From assembly GCA_026413865.1 (NCBI GenBank), contig JAOAKB010000002.1, positions 49,507-113,506 of the forward strand: a DNA stretch of 64,000 bases. Direction: 5' to 3'. Both the position numbers and the translations under genes were made by a program. Position 1 is the stretch's first letter, and the number at the start of each line of letters is the position of its first letter. This stretch comes from Nitrososphaeria archaeon. GTDB taxonomy: Archaea; Thermoproteota; Nitrososphaeria; JACIWG01. A model generated the notes under the pieces. That model saw only the letters and a list, made by a program, of their open reading frames with translations, was not told the origin of the DNA and did not search any database. Shown piece after piece: positions 26,045-34,568 of the stretch.

Positions 26045-26947
26045 TTATTTGATGCCCAGAAAATCTTCAAATTTAACAAAATCTTTGGAAATTTCGGCTC
26101 TAACACCCTTTTTAGGATCAACTAACTGATTTATCCTCAAATTAACTATTAAGCTTCCAAGCATATAAGCTTCTTCAAAACTAAGTTTATGTGAAATCAT
26201 TAATGTCTCAACTGCATATTCGGTAGCAGCACGTATTGCCTCATCTATTGTATTGCCAAATGCCAATATTGCTATAATATCTTTATTTTCTAGAATAGGG
26301 AATCTTGGTTGCCTTTTCTTTATCAAATTAATTCTTACAAGTACTTCTCCAGAGGTTTCAGCTGCAGAAACACAGAGTTCCCCGTCAGCCTGCACAGCAT
26401 GAAGGTCCCCAAGGGCTAAAAGAGCACCTTCCACTGTTACTGGAAGATATAGTATTGAACCTGCATTTAATATAGGAACATCCATATTACCTCCATGCCG
26501 ACCCAAATCACCACATGGAATCTCATCATATGCTGGTGCAACACCTATTGTACCTATCATTGGATTTGATTTTATTCTTAATGAACTAAAATTGGTAGTG
26601 TATTTACTAGTCTTTAACATCTTTATTTTGGAGGAAAATTTTAGGTTAGAAAGTACTCCATTACCTGGAACTGTTACTAGAAAAGCTTTATCATCCACAC
26701 TAATATCAAGTATTTCAACTGCTAATGTGTCACCTGGTTCTGCACCTTTAACGTAAAGTGGGCCTGTAGCACCATTTACTCGACTCCAGTCAATGGCACT
26801 TATTGAATCATTTTCATTTCTAATTTGTCCGCCTAAACAGTCTATTGTTTCAAAAATAATCAAGTCACCTGGTGAGGCAGTTTCTACAGGCTTATTTTTT
26901 GCACTAAATTTGTATATAACATTTGTTTTACTAATACGTTTAACCAT
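26045..26947 (-). CDS. Acetamidase/formamidase family amidase
   Basis: Hydrolyses short-chain amides to the acid and ammonia. It is a 300-residue FmdA/AmdA-type protein. Motifs are VKGAEPGDTLAVEILDI, GRHGGNMDVPILNAGSILYLP, the diagnostic ALGDLHAVQADGELCVSAAE, and ISHKLSFEEAYML near the C-terminus. The metal-site histidines and aspartates in these segments are present. It is transcribed divergently from the YbaK gene with shared promoter DNA. Substrate preference is not visible. Confidence 0.88.
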   Translation of the reverse strand: MVKRISKTNVIYKFSAKNKPVETASPGDLIIFETIDCLGGQIRNENDSISAIDWSRVNGATGPLYVKGAEPGDTLAVEILDISVDDKAFLVTVPGNGVLSNLKFSSKIKMLKTSKYTTNFSSLRIKSNPMIGTIGVAPAYDEIPCGDLGRHGGNMDVPILNAGSILYLPVTVEGALLALGDLHAVQADGELCVSAAETSGEVLVRINLIKKRQPRFPILENKDIIAILAFGNTIDEAIRAATEYAVETLMISHKLSFEEAYMLGSLIVNLRINQLVDPKKGVRAEISKDFVKFEDFLGIK

Positions 26948-26976
26948 CTACATCCACTATAGAGACATCCAATTTT

Positions 26977-26999
26977 TAGGTCTATATAAGTTTATAAAA
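26977..26999. promoter_or_regulatory. Divergent promoter pair, amidase and YbaK genes
   Basis: On the minus strand CTTATATAGA (26990-26981) is about 38 bases before the amidase ATG. On the plus strand TTTATAAAA (26991-26999) is centred 28 bases before TTG 27023, which supports leaderless translation from that TTG. The two boxes are back to back, so binding at one may hinder the other. Confidence 0.5.
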
Positions 27000-27022
27000 A
27001 CCTTCTTAAATTTTAAATAATT

Positions 27023-27496
27023 TTGGTAAAATATGAATATAGTATGGATTTAGAGAAATTTTTAAAAGAAAATGGGCTATGGTACAGGTTTATTGAGAAG
27101 ACTGAGACAATACATACTGCTGATGCTGCGAAGGTTGCTGGAATCGAATTAAATAGGCTCACTAAGAATCTTGTATCAAAAACTGATAAAGGAGAATATG
27201 TTCTACTAATTGTTCCAGGAAATAAGAAGGTTGACCTTGATAAGGCTGCCAAAGTTCTTGGTGCAAAGAAAGTACGTCTTGTACCCTTTGATCAAGCTGA
27301 AAATGTAAGCGGATACCCTCCAGGAGGAACACCATCAATAGGACATAAAATACCAATGAAAATTATAATGGATAAAAGTCTACTTCTATATAAAACAGTA
27401 TTTTGTGGTGGCGGTTCTAGAACAAAGCTTCTAGAGTTAAATACAGAGGACATAGTTCGTGTAGGACAAGCAATTGTTGCAGATATTTCAGCCTAG
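27023..27496 (+). CDS. YbaK/ProX-type aminoacyl-tRNA deacylase
   Basis: A trans-editing enzyme that removes wrong amino acids from tRNA (for example Cys- or Ala-tRNAPro). Typical motifs are ETIHTADAAKVAG, RLTKNLVSKTDKGEYVLLIVPGNKKVD, with the key lysine region, KVRLVPFDQAENVSGYPPGGTPSIGH, and VFCGGGSRTKLLEL. The length of 157 residues is normal for YbaK. TTG 27023 is supported by the TATA spacing; ATG 27044 is the alternative. Its stop overlaps the end of a decayed reading frame on the other strand. Confidence 0.87.
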   Translation: MVKYEYSMDLEKFLKENGLWYRFIEKTETIHTADAAKVAGIELNRLTKNLVSKTDKGEYVLLIVPGNKKVDLDKAAKVLGAKKVRLVPFDQAENVSGYPPGGTPSIGHKIPMKIIMDKSLLLYKTVFCGGGSRTKLLELNTEDIVRVGQAIVADISA

Positions 27497-27752
27497 CAAC
27501 GAGTGTTGGGATATAGGCCATAATCCTTTAACAATTCATAATACTTAGCATTTCTAGTAAGATCATTTTCATTCTCTAAAATATTCTTAAGCCCATTCCC
27601 TAACCTTAGTATCAGTATATTCTAGTTTTAGAAAACTCTTTATCCTCTTTCTATAAACTAACCCTATTTTCAGCAACAGCCATATTTGTCAATCCATCTA
27701 AAGATGTAATCCAAGTCTTGTTATCTTTAATTTTCTTTAACTTTTTTAGTTT
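27493..27752 (-). pseudogene. Decayed reading-frame remnant, identity unknown
   Basis: The 343-base gap before reverse gyrase holds protein-like minus-strand sequence in three successive frames. First KKIKDNKTWITSLDG and LTNMAVAENRV, ending in TAG. Then YRKRIKSFLKLEY and TDTKVREWA, ending in TAA. Finally NGLKNILENENDL, TRNAKYYELLKDYG and LYPNTRC, with a TAG at 27493-27495. The parts read like one coherent basic protein broken by frameshifts. I do not recognise it; a transposase or other mobile-element protein is possible. No terminal inverted repeats were seen. Confidence 0.35.
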
Positions 27753-27797
27753 TTACACTAAATGATGTTGTGCATACATATTATAAAAAAATAAACG

Positions 27798-27805
27798 ATA
27801 TATAT
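27798..27805 (+). promoter_or_regulatory. TATA box of the reverse gyrase gene
   Basis: ATATATAT is centred about 38 bases before ATG 27840, predicting a leader near 13 bases. No good Shine-Dalgarno sequence is present (only AGAG just before ATG). Confidence 0.4.
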
Positions 27806-27839
27806 GTACTAGAAACAAAAATATTGAAGAGCATAAGAG

Positions 27840-30800
27840 ATGAAAGCCATTTTCTTAAAACTTTGCCCAAACTGTGGAGGTGATATAAGCGATTACAGAC
27901 TCTCTTTAAAAGTTCCATGTGAAAAATGTTTACCTTTATCCGATGAAAAAATTTTAGAAATTGTAAGTGACAAGAAGAATGTACAGTTATATATTTTGGA
28001 ACTTTTAAAGAACTCAGATTCATTAAAAAACTTACGCAGTCTATATGAAATTGAAATTCAGTTAGAGGAATTAAATAATTTATTTCACAGGGCTACAGGG
28101 AGTAGGCTTTGGAGTGCACAAAGAACTTGGGCTAAAAGGATATTTTCTGGAAAAAATTTTGCAATTATAGCACCAACAGGAATGGGAAAAAGTGTTTTTG
28201 GAATAATCCTCTCACTCTACTATGCTTTGAAAAACAGGAAATGTTACATAATTGTTCCAACTGCAATTTTAGCAGAACAAACTTATCAGAGAATGATAAT
28301 ATTTTTAGAAAAAATTGGTACACAAATAAAAATTTCACGATACCATTCAATGTTAAGTGAAAAGGAAAGGGAGCTAGAAAAAGAAACAATTATTAGCAGA
28401 CAATATCATATATTAGTTACAACATCAGCTTTTCTTTCAAAAAATTTTGAAATGATAAATGGAGATGTTTTTGATTTGATCGTAGTAGATGATGTTGATG
28501 CACTATTAAAGTCTTCAAAAAATGTTGACAAGGTACTATGTTTAGCTGGTTTTTCAGAAGAAATAATAGCACAGGGGCTTAGACTAATTGAGCTTAGAAG
28601 AAAATATCAAAAGAATTTGAGGAAAGGTGAAAATGTAACAGAACTAATAGATGAAATATGGAATATAAGAAAGAGAATAGAAAATTATATGAATACAAAG
28701 AAAATTGGGAACATAATTGTATCAGGTGCATCTCCACGAGCGAAGAGGACAAAAAGGATAAAATTGTTTAAGGAGCTTATGGGCTTCGAAATCGGATCTA
28801 GAATAGAATTTATAAGGAACATAGAAGACCTTTTTATTCAAAAAGTGGATAATATTGAAGAAAAGGTTGTGCAACTTGTTAAGATTCTTGGCTCTGGCGG
28901 AATCATATTTGTGCCCATGGATAAGGGTCTAGAGTTTGCTGAGAAATTATATAAAAAATTATCAAAGGAAAAAATTAGTGTTTCATTATATGATAGAACT
29001 AAAGCTAAAATTTTAGAAGATTTTTCTTCAGGCAAGATTGAACTTTTGATTGGAATCGCATCCTACAGAAGCCCTCTTGCAAGAGGAATAGATTTACCAC
29101 ATATAATAAGATATGCTATATTTGCTGGAGTACCAAAATTTAAGATAAGTCTAGACATGGAAAAGGACTTTACTCCAACTAGGGCTATAATATTACTTTC
29201 AAATTTAAAAGAACTTGTAAGAGAAGAAGAACAAGCAATTATTGAAAAATATGTTACAGAATTAAGAAGTATAGTGCAGCAAATACCATCAAGTGATATC
29301 AAGGAAATTTTAGACTCAATATACAATAATTTAAAGCTTGAAGGATACAAAGGCATAATTAAAGAAAAACTTGAAAAAATTAGAGAGTTTCTTATAAAAC
29401 TTTTGTCTATGGAAGAGATTATAGAAAAAATTAGATCATCACCTAATATAACAATAAGTTCGGAAAGGGACAGACCATTCTTAGTTATACCCGATACCAT
29501 CGGATATATACAGGCTTCTGGAAGAACATCAAGAATGTTTGTTGGAGGTATATCAAAAGGAATATCTGTCACAATTGTTGATGATGAAAAAGCATTTAAT
29601 GGACTAGTTAGAGAATCCAGACTATTTTCTGAAGAAATAGAGTGGAAAAATTTTGATGAAGTAAACTTAAATCAAATTTTAGAGGAAGTTGATAGAGATC
29701 GGGCTACAATAAAAATGCTTATGGCAGGTACTATAAGCCCACAATTTAAAGACCCTATAACAACAGCACTTTTAGTGGTAGAATCACCAAATAAGGTTAA
29801 AACGATTGCAAGATTTTTTGGGAAACCAAGTAAAAGAACAGTTAACGGATTAACAGTTTATGAAGTGAGTACGGGTGATTATATTCTTAACATAACTGCA
29901 AGTGGGGGACACCTATTTGACCTACCAACCCATTTAGAAAAGAATAGTATTCATGGAGTAATAAGATTAGATGATAAATTTGTACCAGTATATATTACAA
30001 TAAAAATATGCAGAAAATGTAAGAAAACTTTCGCAAAACCTTTAGAAAAATGTCCTTACTGCCAAACAGAGGTAATAGATAAAGCAAATACAATAGAGGC
30101 GTTAAGAAAACTTGCTTTAGAAACAGACCAAGTATTGATTGGTACAGACGCAGATGCTGAAGGAGAAAAGATAGGATGGGATATATCCACAGCACTCTCG
30201 CCATATACACCAAAAATAAAACGAATAGAATTTCATGAAATAACAAAAAGAGCTTTAGTGAATGGATTAAGAAACATGAGAGACATGGATATGAAGCTTG
30301 TAGAAGCACAGATGGTTAGAAGAGTAGAGGACCGTTGGCTAGGTTTCGAGTTAAGTGCAAAACTTTGGGACAGATTTAATGATAAGACGCTTTCAGCAGG
30401 AAGAGTACAAACACCTGTTCTAGGATGGATTATTAACAGAACAAACGAATCCAGAAAAAGTTTCCAGACATTTTTTGAAATAATATTAAAAAACGGACTA
30501 AAATTTATTATAAAAATACCAATAGTAGAAGACAGTGTAGTCAGGGAAGAAATTGATAAACTGCTTAAAACAAAATATTATATAAAATGCTTGTCTAAGG
30601 AGGAGATAGAAATTCATCCACTTCCACCATATTCTACGGACACATTACTTCAAGAGGCAGCGATTACATTAAAATTTACTGTACAGAAGACAATGAATAT
30701 TGCACAAGATCTATTCGAACTAGGACTAATAACATACCATAGAACAGACAGTATAAGAGTTTCACCTACTGGACAGAATGTGGCAAAAGAGTATATTATT

Positions 30801-31505
30801 GACAAATTTAATAAAACATTCTTCAAACCAAGAGAATGGTCAAAAGAAGGCGCTCATGAATGCATTAGGCCAACAAGACCAATTGATGCAGTAAGATTAA
30901 AGCATATGCTTACTTTAGGAAGTATAAAACTTGCGAAAAAGATCACTCAAGAACACTTTCAACTGTATGAACAAATATTTAGAAGATTTATAGCAAGCCA
31001 AATGAAACAAGCAAAAGTGTTAAAAGAAAGGTATGAAATTAGATTCAACAATAATATTGAGTTTATTGAAGGATACACAAAGATAATAGAAGAAGGATTC
31101 AATTTGATCCAAAAAATAAATCTTATTCCAGAATTGCAGGGAGGAGAAGTTAGGGCTATAAATGTGAAAAGTTGGAAAGCACCAACAATACCACTCTTAA
31201 AACAAGCTGATGTAATAAAGCTGATGAAGCTAAAGGATATAGGTAGGCCGTCAACATATGCAAAAATTGTCACAACCCTCTTCCAAAGAGGATATGTACA
31301 GGAAAACGATAGGAAGGATATAATTCCAACAAAAAAAGGATACCAAGTGTACTTTTATCTAAACAAAAGATTCTATGAATTTATTTCAGAAGAGACTACA
31401 CAAAGATTAAAGAAGACCATGGATTCAATAGAAGAAGGTAAAGTAGACTATCAACAAATACTTAATAATCTTTACAAAGAAATACTAACTATAAGAGGAC
31501 AGTGA
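27840..31505 (+). CDS. rgy: Reverse gyrase
   Basis: Introduces positive supercoils into DNA and is the hallmark protein of hyperthermophiles. The 1221-residue single chain has all parts. The N-terminal zinc finger is C9, C12, C27, C30. The helicase-like domain has Walker A APTGMGKS from residue 111 and the family-specific DDVDALLKSSKNVDK. The type IA topoisomerase domain begins with VVESPNKVKTIARFFGKPS at 647. The second zinc finger (CRKCKKTF, CPYCQTE) starts at 724, AGRVQTPVLGW follows, and the catalytic Tyr is near 966 in ITYHRTDSIRVS. It looks intact and functional. Confidence 0.98.
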   Translation: MKAIFLKLCPNCGGDISDYRLSLKVPCEKCLPLSDEKILEIVSDKKNVQLYILELLKNSDSLKNLRSLYEIEIQLEELNNLFHRATGSRLWSAQRTWAKRIFSGKNFAIIAPTGMGKSVFGIILSLYYALKNRKCYIIVPTAILAEQTYQRMIIFLEKIGTQIKISRYHSMLSEKERELEKETIISRQYHILVTTSAFLSKNFEMINGDVFDLIVVDDVDALLKSSKNVDKVLCLAGFSEEIIAQGLRLIELRRKYQKNLRKGENVTELIDEIWNIRKRIENYMNTKKIGNIIVSGASPRAKRTKRIKLFKELMGFEIGSRIEFIRNIEDLFIQKVDNIEEKVVQLVKILGSGGIIFVPMDKGLEFAEKLYKKLSKEKISVSLYDRTKAKILEDFSSGKIELLIGIASYRSPLARGIDLPHIIRYAIFAGVPKFKISLDMEKDFTPTRAIILLSNLKELVREEEQAIIEKYVTELRSIVQQIPSSDIKEILDSIYNNLKLEGYKGIIKEKLEKIREFLIKLLSMEEIIEKIRSSPNITISSERDRPFLVIPDTIGYIQASGRTSRMFVGGISKGISVTIVDDEKAFNGLVRESRLFSEEIEWKNFDEVNLNQILEEVDRDRATIKMLMAGTISPQFKDPITTALLVVESPNKVKTIARFFGKPSKRTVNGLTVYEVSTGDYILNITASGGHLFDLPTHLEKNSIHGVIRLDDKFVPVYITIKICRKCKKTFAKPLEKCPYCQTEVIDKANTIEALRKLALETDQVLIGTDADAEGEKIGWDISTALSPYTPKIKRIEFHEITKRALVNGLRNMRDMDMKLVEAQMVRRVEDRWLGFELSAKLWDRFNDKTLSAGRVQTPVLGWIINRTNESRKSFQTFFEIILKNGLKFIIKIPIVEDSVVREEIDKLLKTKYYIKCLSKEEIEIHPLPPYSTDTLLQEAAITLKFTVQKTMNIAQDLFELGLITYHRTDSIRVSPTGQNVAKEYIIDKFNKTFFKPREWSKEGAHECIRPTRPIDAVRLKHMLTLGSIKLAKKITQEHFQLYEQIFRRFIASQMKQAKVLKERYEIRFNNNIEFIEGYTKIIEEGFNLIQKINLIPELQGGEVRAINVKSWKAPTIPLLKQADVIKLMKLKDIGRPSTYAKIVTTLFQRGYVQENDRKDIIPTKKGYQVYFYLNKRFYEFISEETTQRLKKTMDSIEEGKVDYQQILNNLYKEILTIRGQ

Positions 31506-31536
31506 TGATACATTAAAATTCTTTTGGGTGCACATT

Positions 31537-32985
31537 ATGAAGCTTAAAAGCCTTAAAATAAATGAAATAGAATTTTTAAGAAAAATAGAGTTTAATCCCT
31601 TCACTAAAAAATACAAGAAGGGAATGAAAAAAGTCGCGCTAGTATATCCAAACAGATATGTTGGAGGAATATCTAATATTGGACTTCAAATAATATATTC
31701 AAAGGTTTTCGAACATAATGCGTACTGTGAAAGATTTTATTATGATGTCTTTGATGGAATAAGGAGCTTTGAAAATGCAACACCCTTACAAAAGTTTGAT
31801 ATTGCACTATTCAGTTTACAATATGAACTAGATTATTTTAGAGCAATAGAAATTTTAAAGAAGGGTGACTTTAAAGGCTTAAAGATTGCAGGCGGCCCAG
31901 CCGTTATGATAAACCCAAAACCTTTAACAGGATACTTTGACGCATTTTTTATAGGAGAAGTTGAGGAAAAGGTTGAAGAAATAATTGAAGCTAAATCTAA
32001 GGAAGAGCTTTCTGGAATAGAAGGCGTATATACTGGAAAGGAAGATAAAGTTAAAAGAGTTAAAGCAAAAATTGGCGCTCACCTACCTACAGAAATAGTT
32101 GGAAATGGAGTTTATGGCAGATGTTTTATCCTAGAAATAGGGAGAGGCTGTATAAGAAAATGCAGGTTTTGTGTTGTGAGAACACTCTATTCACCACCAA
32201 GATGGAGAAAAATAGATGATATGCCGGAAGTAAAAGGTGTTGAAAAGGTTGTTTTAGTAGCACCATCTCCAACCGATAACCCAAATTTTCTTGAGATGCT
32301 AGAATACTATGTAGAAAAAGGCTTTAAAGTTTCACCATCCTCTATAAGAGCCGACACTGTTGACGAAAAGCTTGTTAACCTTCTACATGAAGGAGGACTA
32401 AAAACGTTGACCTTGGCACCTGAAACAGCGTCTGAACATCTGCAGGAATTAATATGCAAGAATATTACTTCAACTGACATTCTTAATGCAGCAAAGTTAT
32501 CGTCAAAAAAGTTTAACAAAATAAAATTGTATTTTATGATAGGACTTCCATATGAAACAATGGACGACGTTAAAGGAATAGTGGATTTAGCTAATAAAGT
32601 TAAAGAAATAGTTGGTGTAGTAAAGATTTCAGTAAATCCACTTGTTCCTAAGCCGCATACACCTTTCCAATGGCTTCCCTTTGGTGGGCTTCAAAATATT
32701 AAAAAGGGATTAGATCAGCTTAAAAGAAAGATAGAGTATCTTAAATTGGAAACGAATAAGCTTAGGATAGATGCAAGAATTCCTAATATTACAGAATATA
32801 TTATACAGACAATTCTTTCAAGAGGGGATGAAAGTGTTTCTAAAGTTTTAGAAAAAAAAGATTTTAGAAGACTTTCCAAATTTTTAGGTGAACAGAAAAT
32901 TGATGAAACATTTCCATGGGATTTTATAGACCATGGATATAATAAAAACATGCTTTTGGAAGAGTATGAGAAGATAATGAGCTAA
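31537..32985 (+). CDS. Radical SAM protein with B12-binding-like N-terminal domain
   Basis: A 482-residue radical SAM enzyme. The 4Fe-4S motif is the Cys triad in GRGCIRKCRFCVVRTLYSPPR. An N-terminal Rossmann-like region (VALVYPNRYVGGISNIGLQ ... IALFSLQYELDYFRA) resembles cobalamin-binding domains of the YgiQ/TIGR03960-like group, although I do not see the DxHxxG cobalamin motif. YFMIGLPYETMDDVKG and VNPLVPKPHTPFQW are typical of the larger family. The reaction is unknown. ATG 31537 is chosen because GGGTG precedes it; GTG 31528 is part of that site. It starts 31 bases after reverse gyrase and may be co-transcribed. Confidence 0.82.
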   Translation: MKLKSLKINEIEFLRKIEFNPFTKKYKKGMKKVALVYPNRYVGGISNIGLQIIYSKVFEHNAYCERFYYDVFDGIRSFENATPLQKFDIALFSLQYELDYFRAIEILKKGDFKGLKIAGGPAVMINPKPLTGYFDAFFIGEVEEKVEEIIEAKSKEELSGIEGVYTGKEDKVKRVKAKIGAHLPTEIVGNGVYGRCFILEIGRGCIRKCRFCVVRTLYSPPRWRKIDDMPEVKGVEKVVLVAPSPTDNPNFLEMLEYYVEKGFKVSPSSIRADTVDEKLVNLLHEGGLKTLTLAPETASEHLQELICKNITSTDILNAAKLSSKKFNKIKLYFMIGLPYETMDDVKGIVDLANKVKEIVGVVKISVNPLVPKPHTPFQWLPFGGLQNIKKGLDQLKRKIEYLKLETNKLRIDARIPNITEYIIQTILSRGDESVSKVLEKKDFRRLSKFLGEQKIDETFPWDFIDHGYNKNMLLEEYEKIMS

Positions 32986-32994
32986 TATTTTATG

Positions 32995-33714
32995 CTAACA
33001 TGCTCTCGATTCAATCATATTCAGTGCTTCAATCAAATATTTTATTGATTTAATAGCTATACCCTTACCTTCTTCTGAAACATGTGAATTCATCCAAGGA
33101 TTAATCCATACAGCATTCATTCCCGCTGACAGTGCACCCTCAAAGTCTTCAATTCTATTATCGCCAACATGTAAAACATTTTCAGGAAGAACATTAAGTT
33201 CATTACAAACTTTTAGAAAAATATCTTTATCTGGCTTAGAAACCTTTGCTTCATCAGCATAAATTTGGAGAGAAAAATATTCTGTTAACCCAGCTCTTTC
33301 AAGCAATATTCTATTATATGATCCCGGCCAGAAAATGAGATTACCTACTGTAACAAGCCTTCTACCAGATCTAATAAGCTCAGAAAATATATTTTTAGCA
33401 TCATCTATAACAAGTAACCTACTATCAACTTCAAGTACAGCTTTTGTTACACACTTTTTTATAACCTCACCATTTATACCCAAATTTTTTGAAGAAAGTT
33501 CAAGACAGTGATTAATTAAATCATCAAACCGTAGCAGTCTACGTCTTCTATAATCTTTTAAAATTCTATAGTTTTCCTCTAATTCAAGATAAATTCTTTG
33601 ATAATCTCTTGAAGTGTATGATGCCATCTTTTCAGCGATCTTTGCATGGAAAGGTTTAAGGTCCAGAATCGTGTCCCAAACATCAAATGATACAACTAAA
33701 ATTTTTTGCGACAA
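32995..33714 (-). CDS. HAD-superfamily hydrolase
   Basis: A 239-residue phosphatase-like protein. HAD motifs are SFDVWDTILDL (Asp-x-Trp-Asp form of motif I), LVTVGNL (motif II), KVSKPDKDIFLKV (motif III lysine) and LHVGDNRIEDFEGALSAG (motif IV). A helical cap lies between motifs I and II. The DVWDT form with HVGDN is common in YjjG/HAD-IA proteins acting on small phosphates. The start is TTG 33714. It is convergent with the radical SAM gene. Confidence 0.82.
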   Translation of the reverse strand: MSQKILVVSFDVWDTILDLKPFHAKIAEKMASYTSRDYQRIYLELEENYRILKDYRRRRLLRFDDLINHCLELSSKNLGINGEVIKKCVTKAVLEVDSRLLVIDDAKNIFSELIRSGRRLVTVGNLIFWPGSYNRILLERAGLTEYFSLQIYADEAKVSKPDKDIFLKVCNELNVLPENVLHVGDNRIEDFEGALSAGMNAVWINPWMNSHVSEEGKGIAIKSIKYLIEALNMIESRAC

Positions 33715-33813
33715 CTACCAGTCAAAAAAGGTTCACTTTATTACGCTAATTAATTTTATGTAAAGGATATAAAAAATTTAAAAGATAGCCAAAATTATAT
33801 ATAAAGGAGCTTA

Positions 33814-34512
33814 TTGTCTAAAAGAGGTATAAGTAGTGAAAGAATAGCAAAAAGTATTCTTAAAAAGATGGGGTTCCAGATTTTGGAAAAGAACAAGAAG
33901 GTTGTGCTAAATGGAACTCAAGTTTTTGAAGTAGACCTTATAGCAAAGGATGAAATGGGAGACGTATACTGTGTTGAAGTTAAAGCGGGAAGAATTGGTG
34001 TAAGTGATGTAAGGCAGGCTTACGCAAATTCTATGGTCCTTGGATTAAAGCCTTTGATAATTTGTAAAGGTTATGCTGACAAAGCTACAGAAGTTTTGGC
34101 GGAAGAACTTAAAGTTAAAGTTTTTTTGTTTCCAGACTACTATTATCTAATAGAGCCTGAAGATCTGGATTATATTGTTAGAGAGGCTGTAAGGGATGTG
34201 CTAGAAGAGTACGGGTTAGTGAGCTTAACTGTTTTTGACACTATCACTAAAAAGGAGCTAAAGATCCTTAAGACACTTTCTGAAAAAGAAACGTTTGAGG
34301 AGTGTGCAAAAAGTTTAAACATTAGCTTAGAAAAATTGGGAGAACATATTTCTTTAATGAGAGAGAAGGGATTGTTACGTAAAACTGAAGGATACGAGGG
34401 TATAAGGAGACAAGCTAAGAGAACACTCATTTTCTTGGAAATGATAAACACATTTGAAAATATACAGAAGAATATTAAGAATATTTTAAAAAGGCTTGAA
34501 ACTAAAAATTGA
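33814..34512 (+). CDS. PD-(D/E)XK (RecB-like) nuclease with C-terminal winged helix
   Basis: A 232-residue predicted DNA nuclease. The N-terminal domain has an intact PD-(D/E)XK core: Glu9 in SERIAKSIL, Asp41 in FEVDLIAK, Glu55-x-Lys57 in CVEVKAGR, and Gln68 in DVRQAYANS. From about residue 150 the sequence becomes a winged-helix-like region (TKKELKILKTLSE ... MREKGLLRKTEG) and then a helical tail rich in Asn/Lys. The architecture resembles archaeal RecB-family or Hjc-like proteins fused to a DNA-binding domain. It starts with TTG after AAAGGAG. It lies 56 bases upstream of the SMC-type gene on the same strand, so a functional link is likely. Confidence 0.75.
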   Translation: MSKRGISSERIAKSILKKMGFQILEKNKKVVLNGTQVFEVDLIAKDEMGDVYCVEVKAGRIGVSDVRQAYANSMVLGLKPLIICKGYADKATEVLAEELKVKVFLFPDYYYLIEPEDLDYIVREAVRDVLEEYGLVSLTVFDTITKKELKILKTLSEKETFEECAKSLNISLEKLGEHISLMREKGLLRKTEGYEGIRRQAKRTLIFLEMINTFENIQKNIKNILKRLETKN

Positions 34513-34568
34513 GAGAAATAGAAAAGAATTTTAAACTTTTAAGGCCAACATAATATAAGCTCTATGGC

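Noticed and set aside
29063-29572. Long open frame opposite reverse gyrase
   Set aside because: It is an antisense shadow; the plus-strand reading has strong family motifs throughout.
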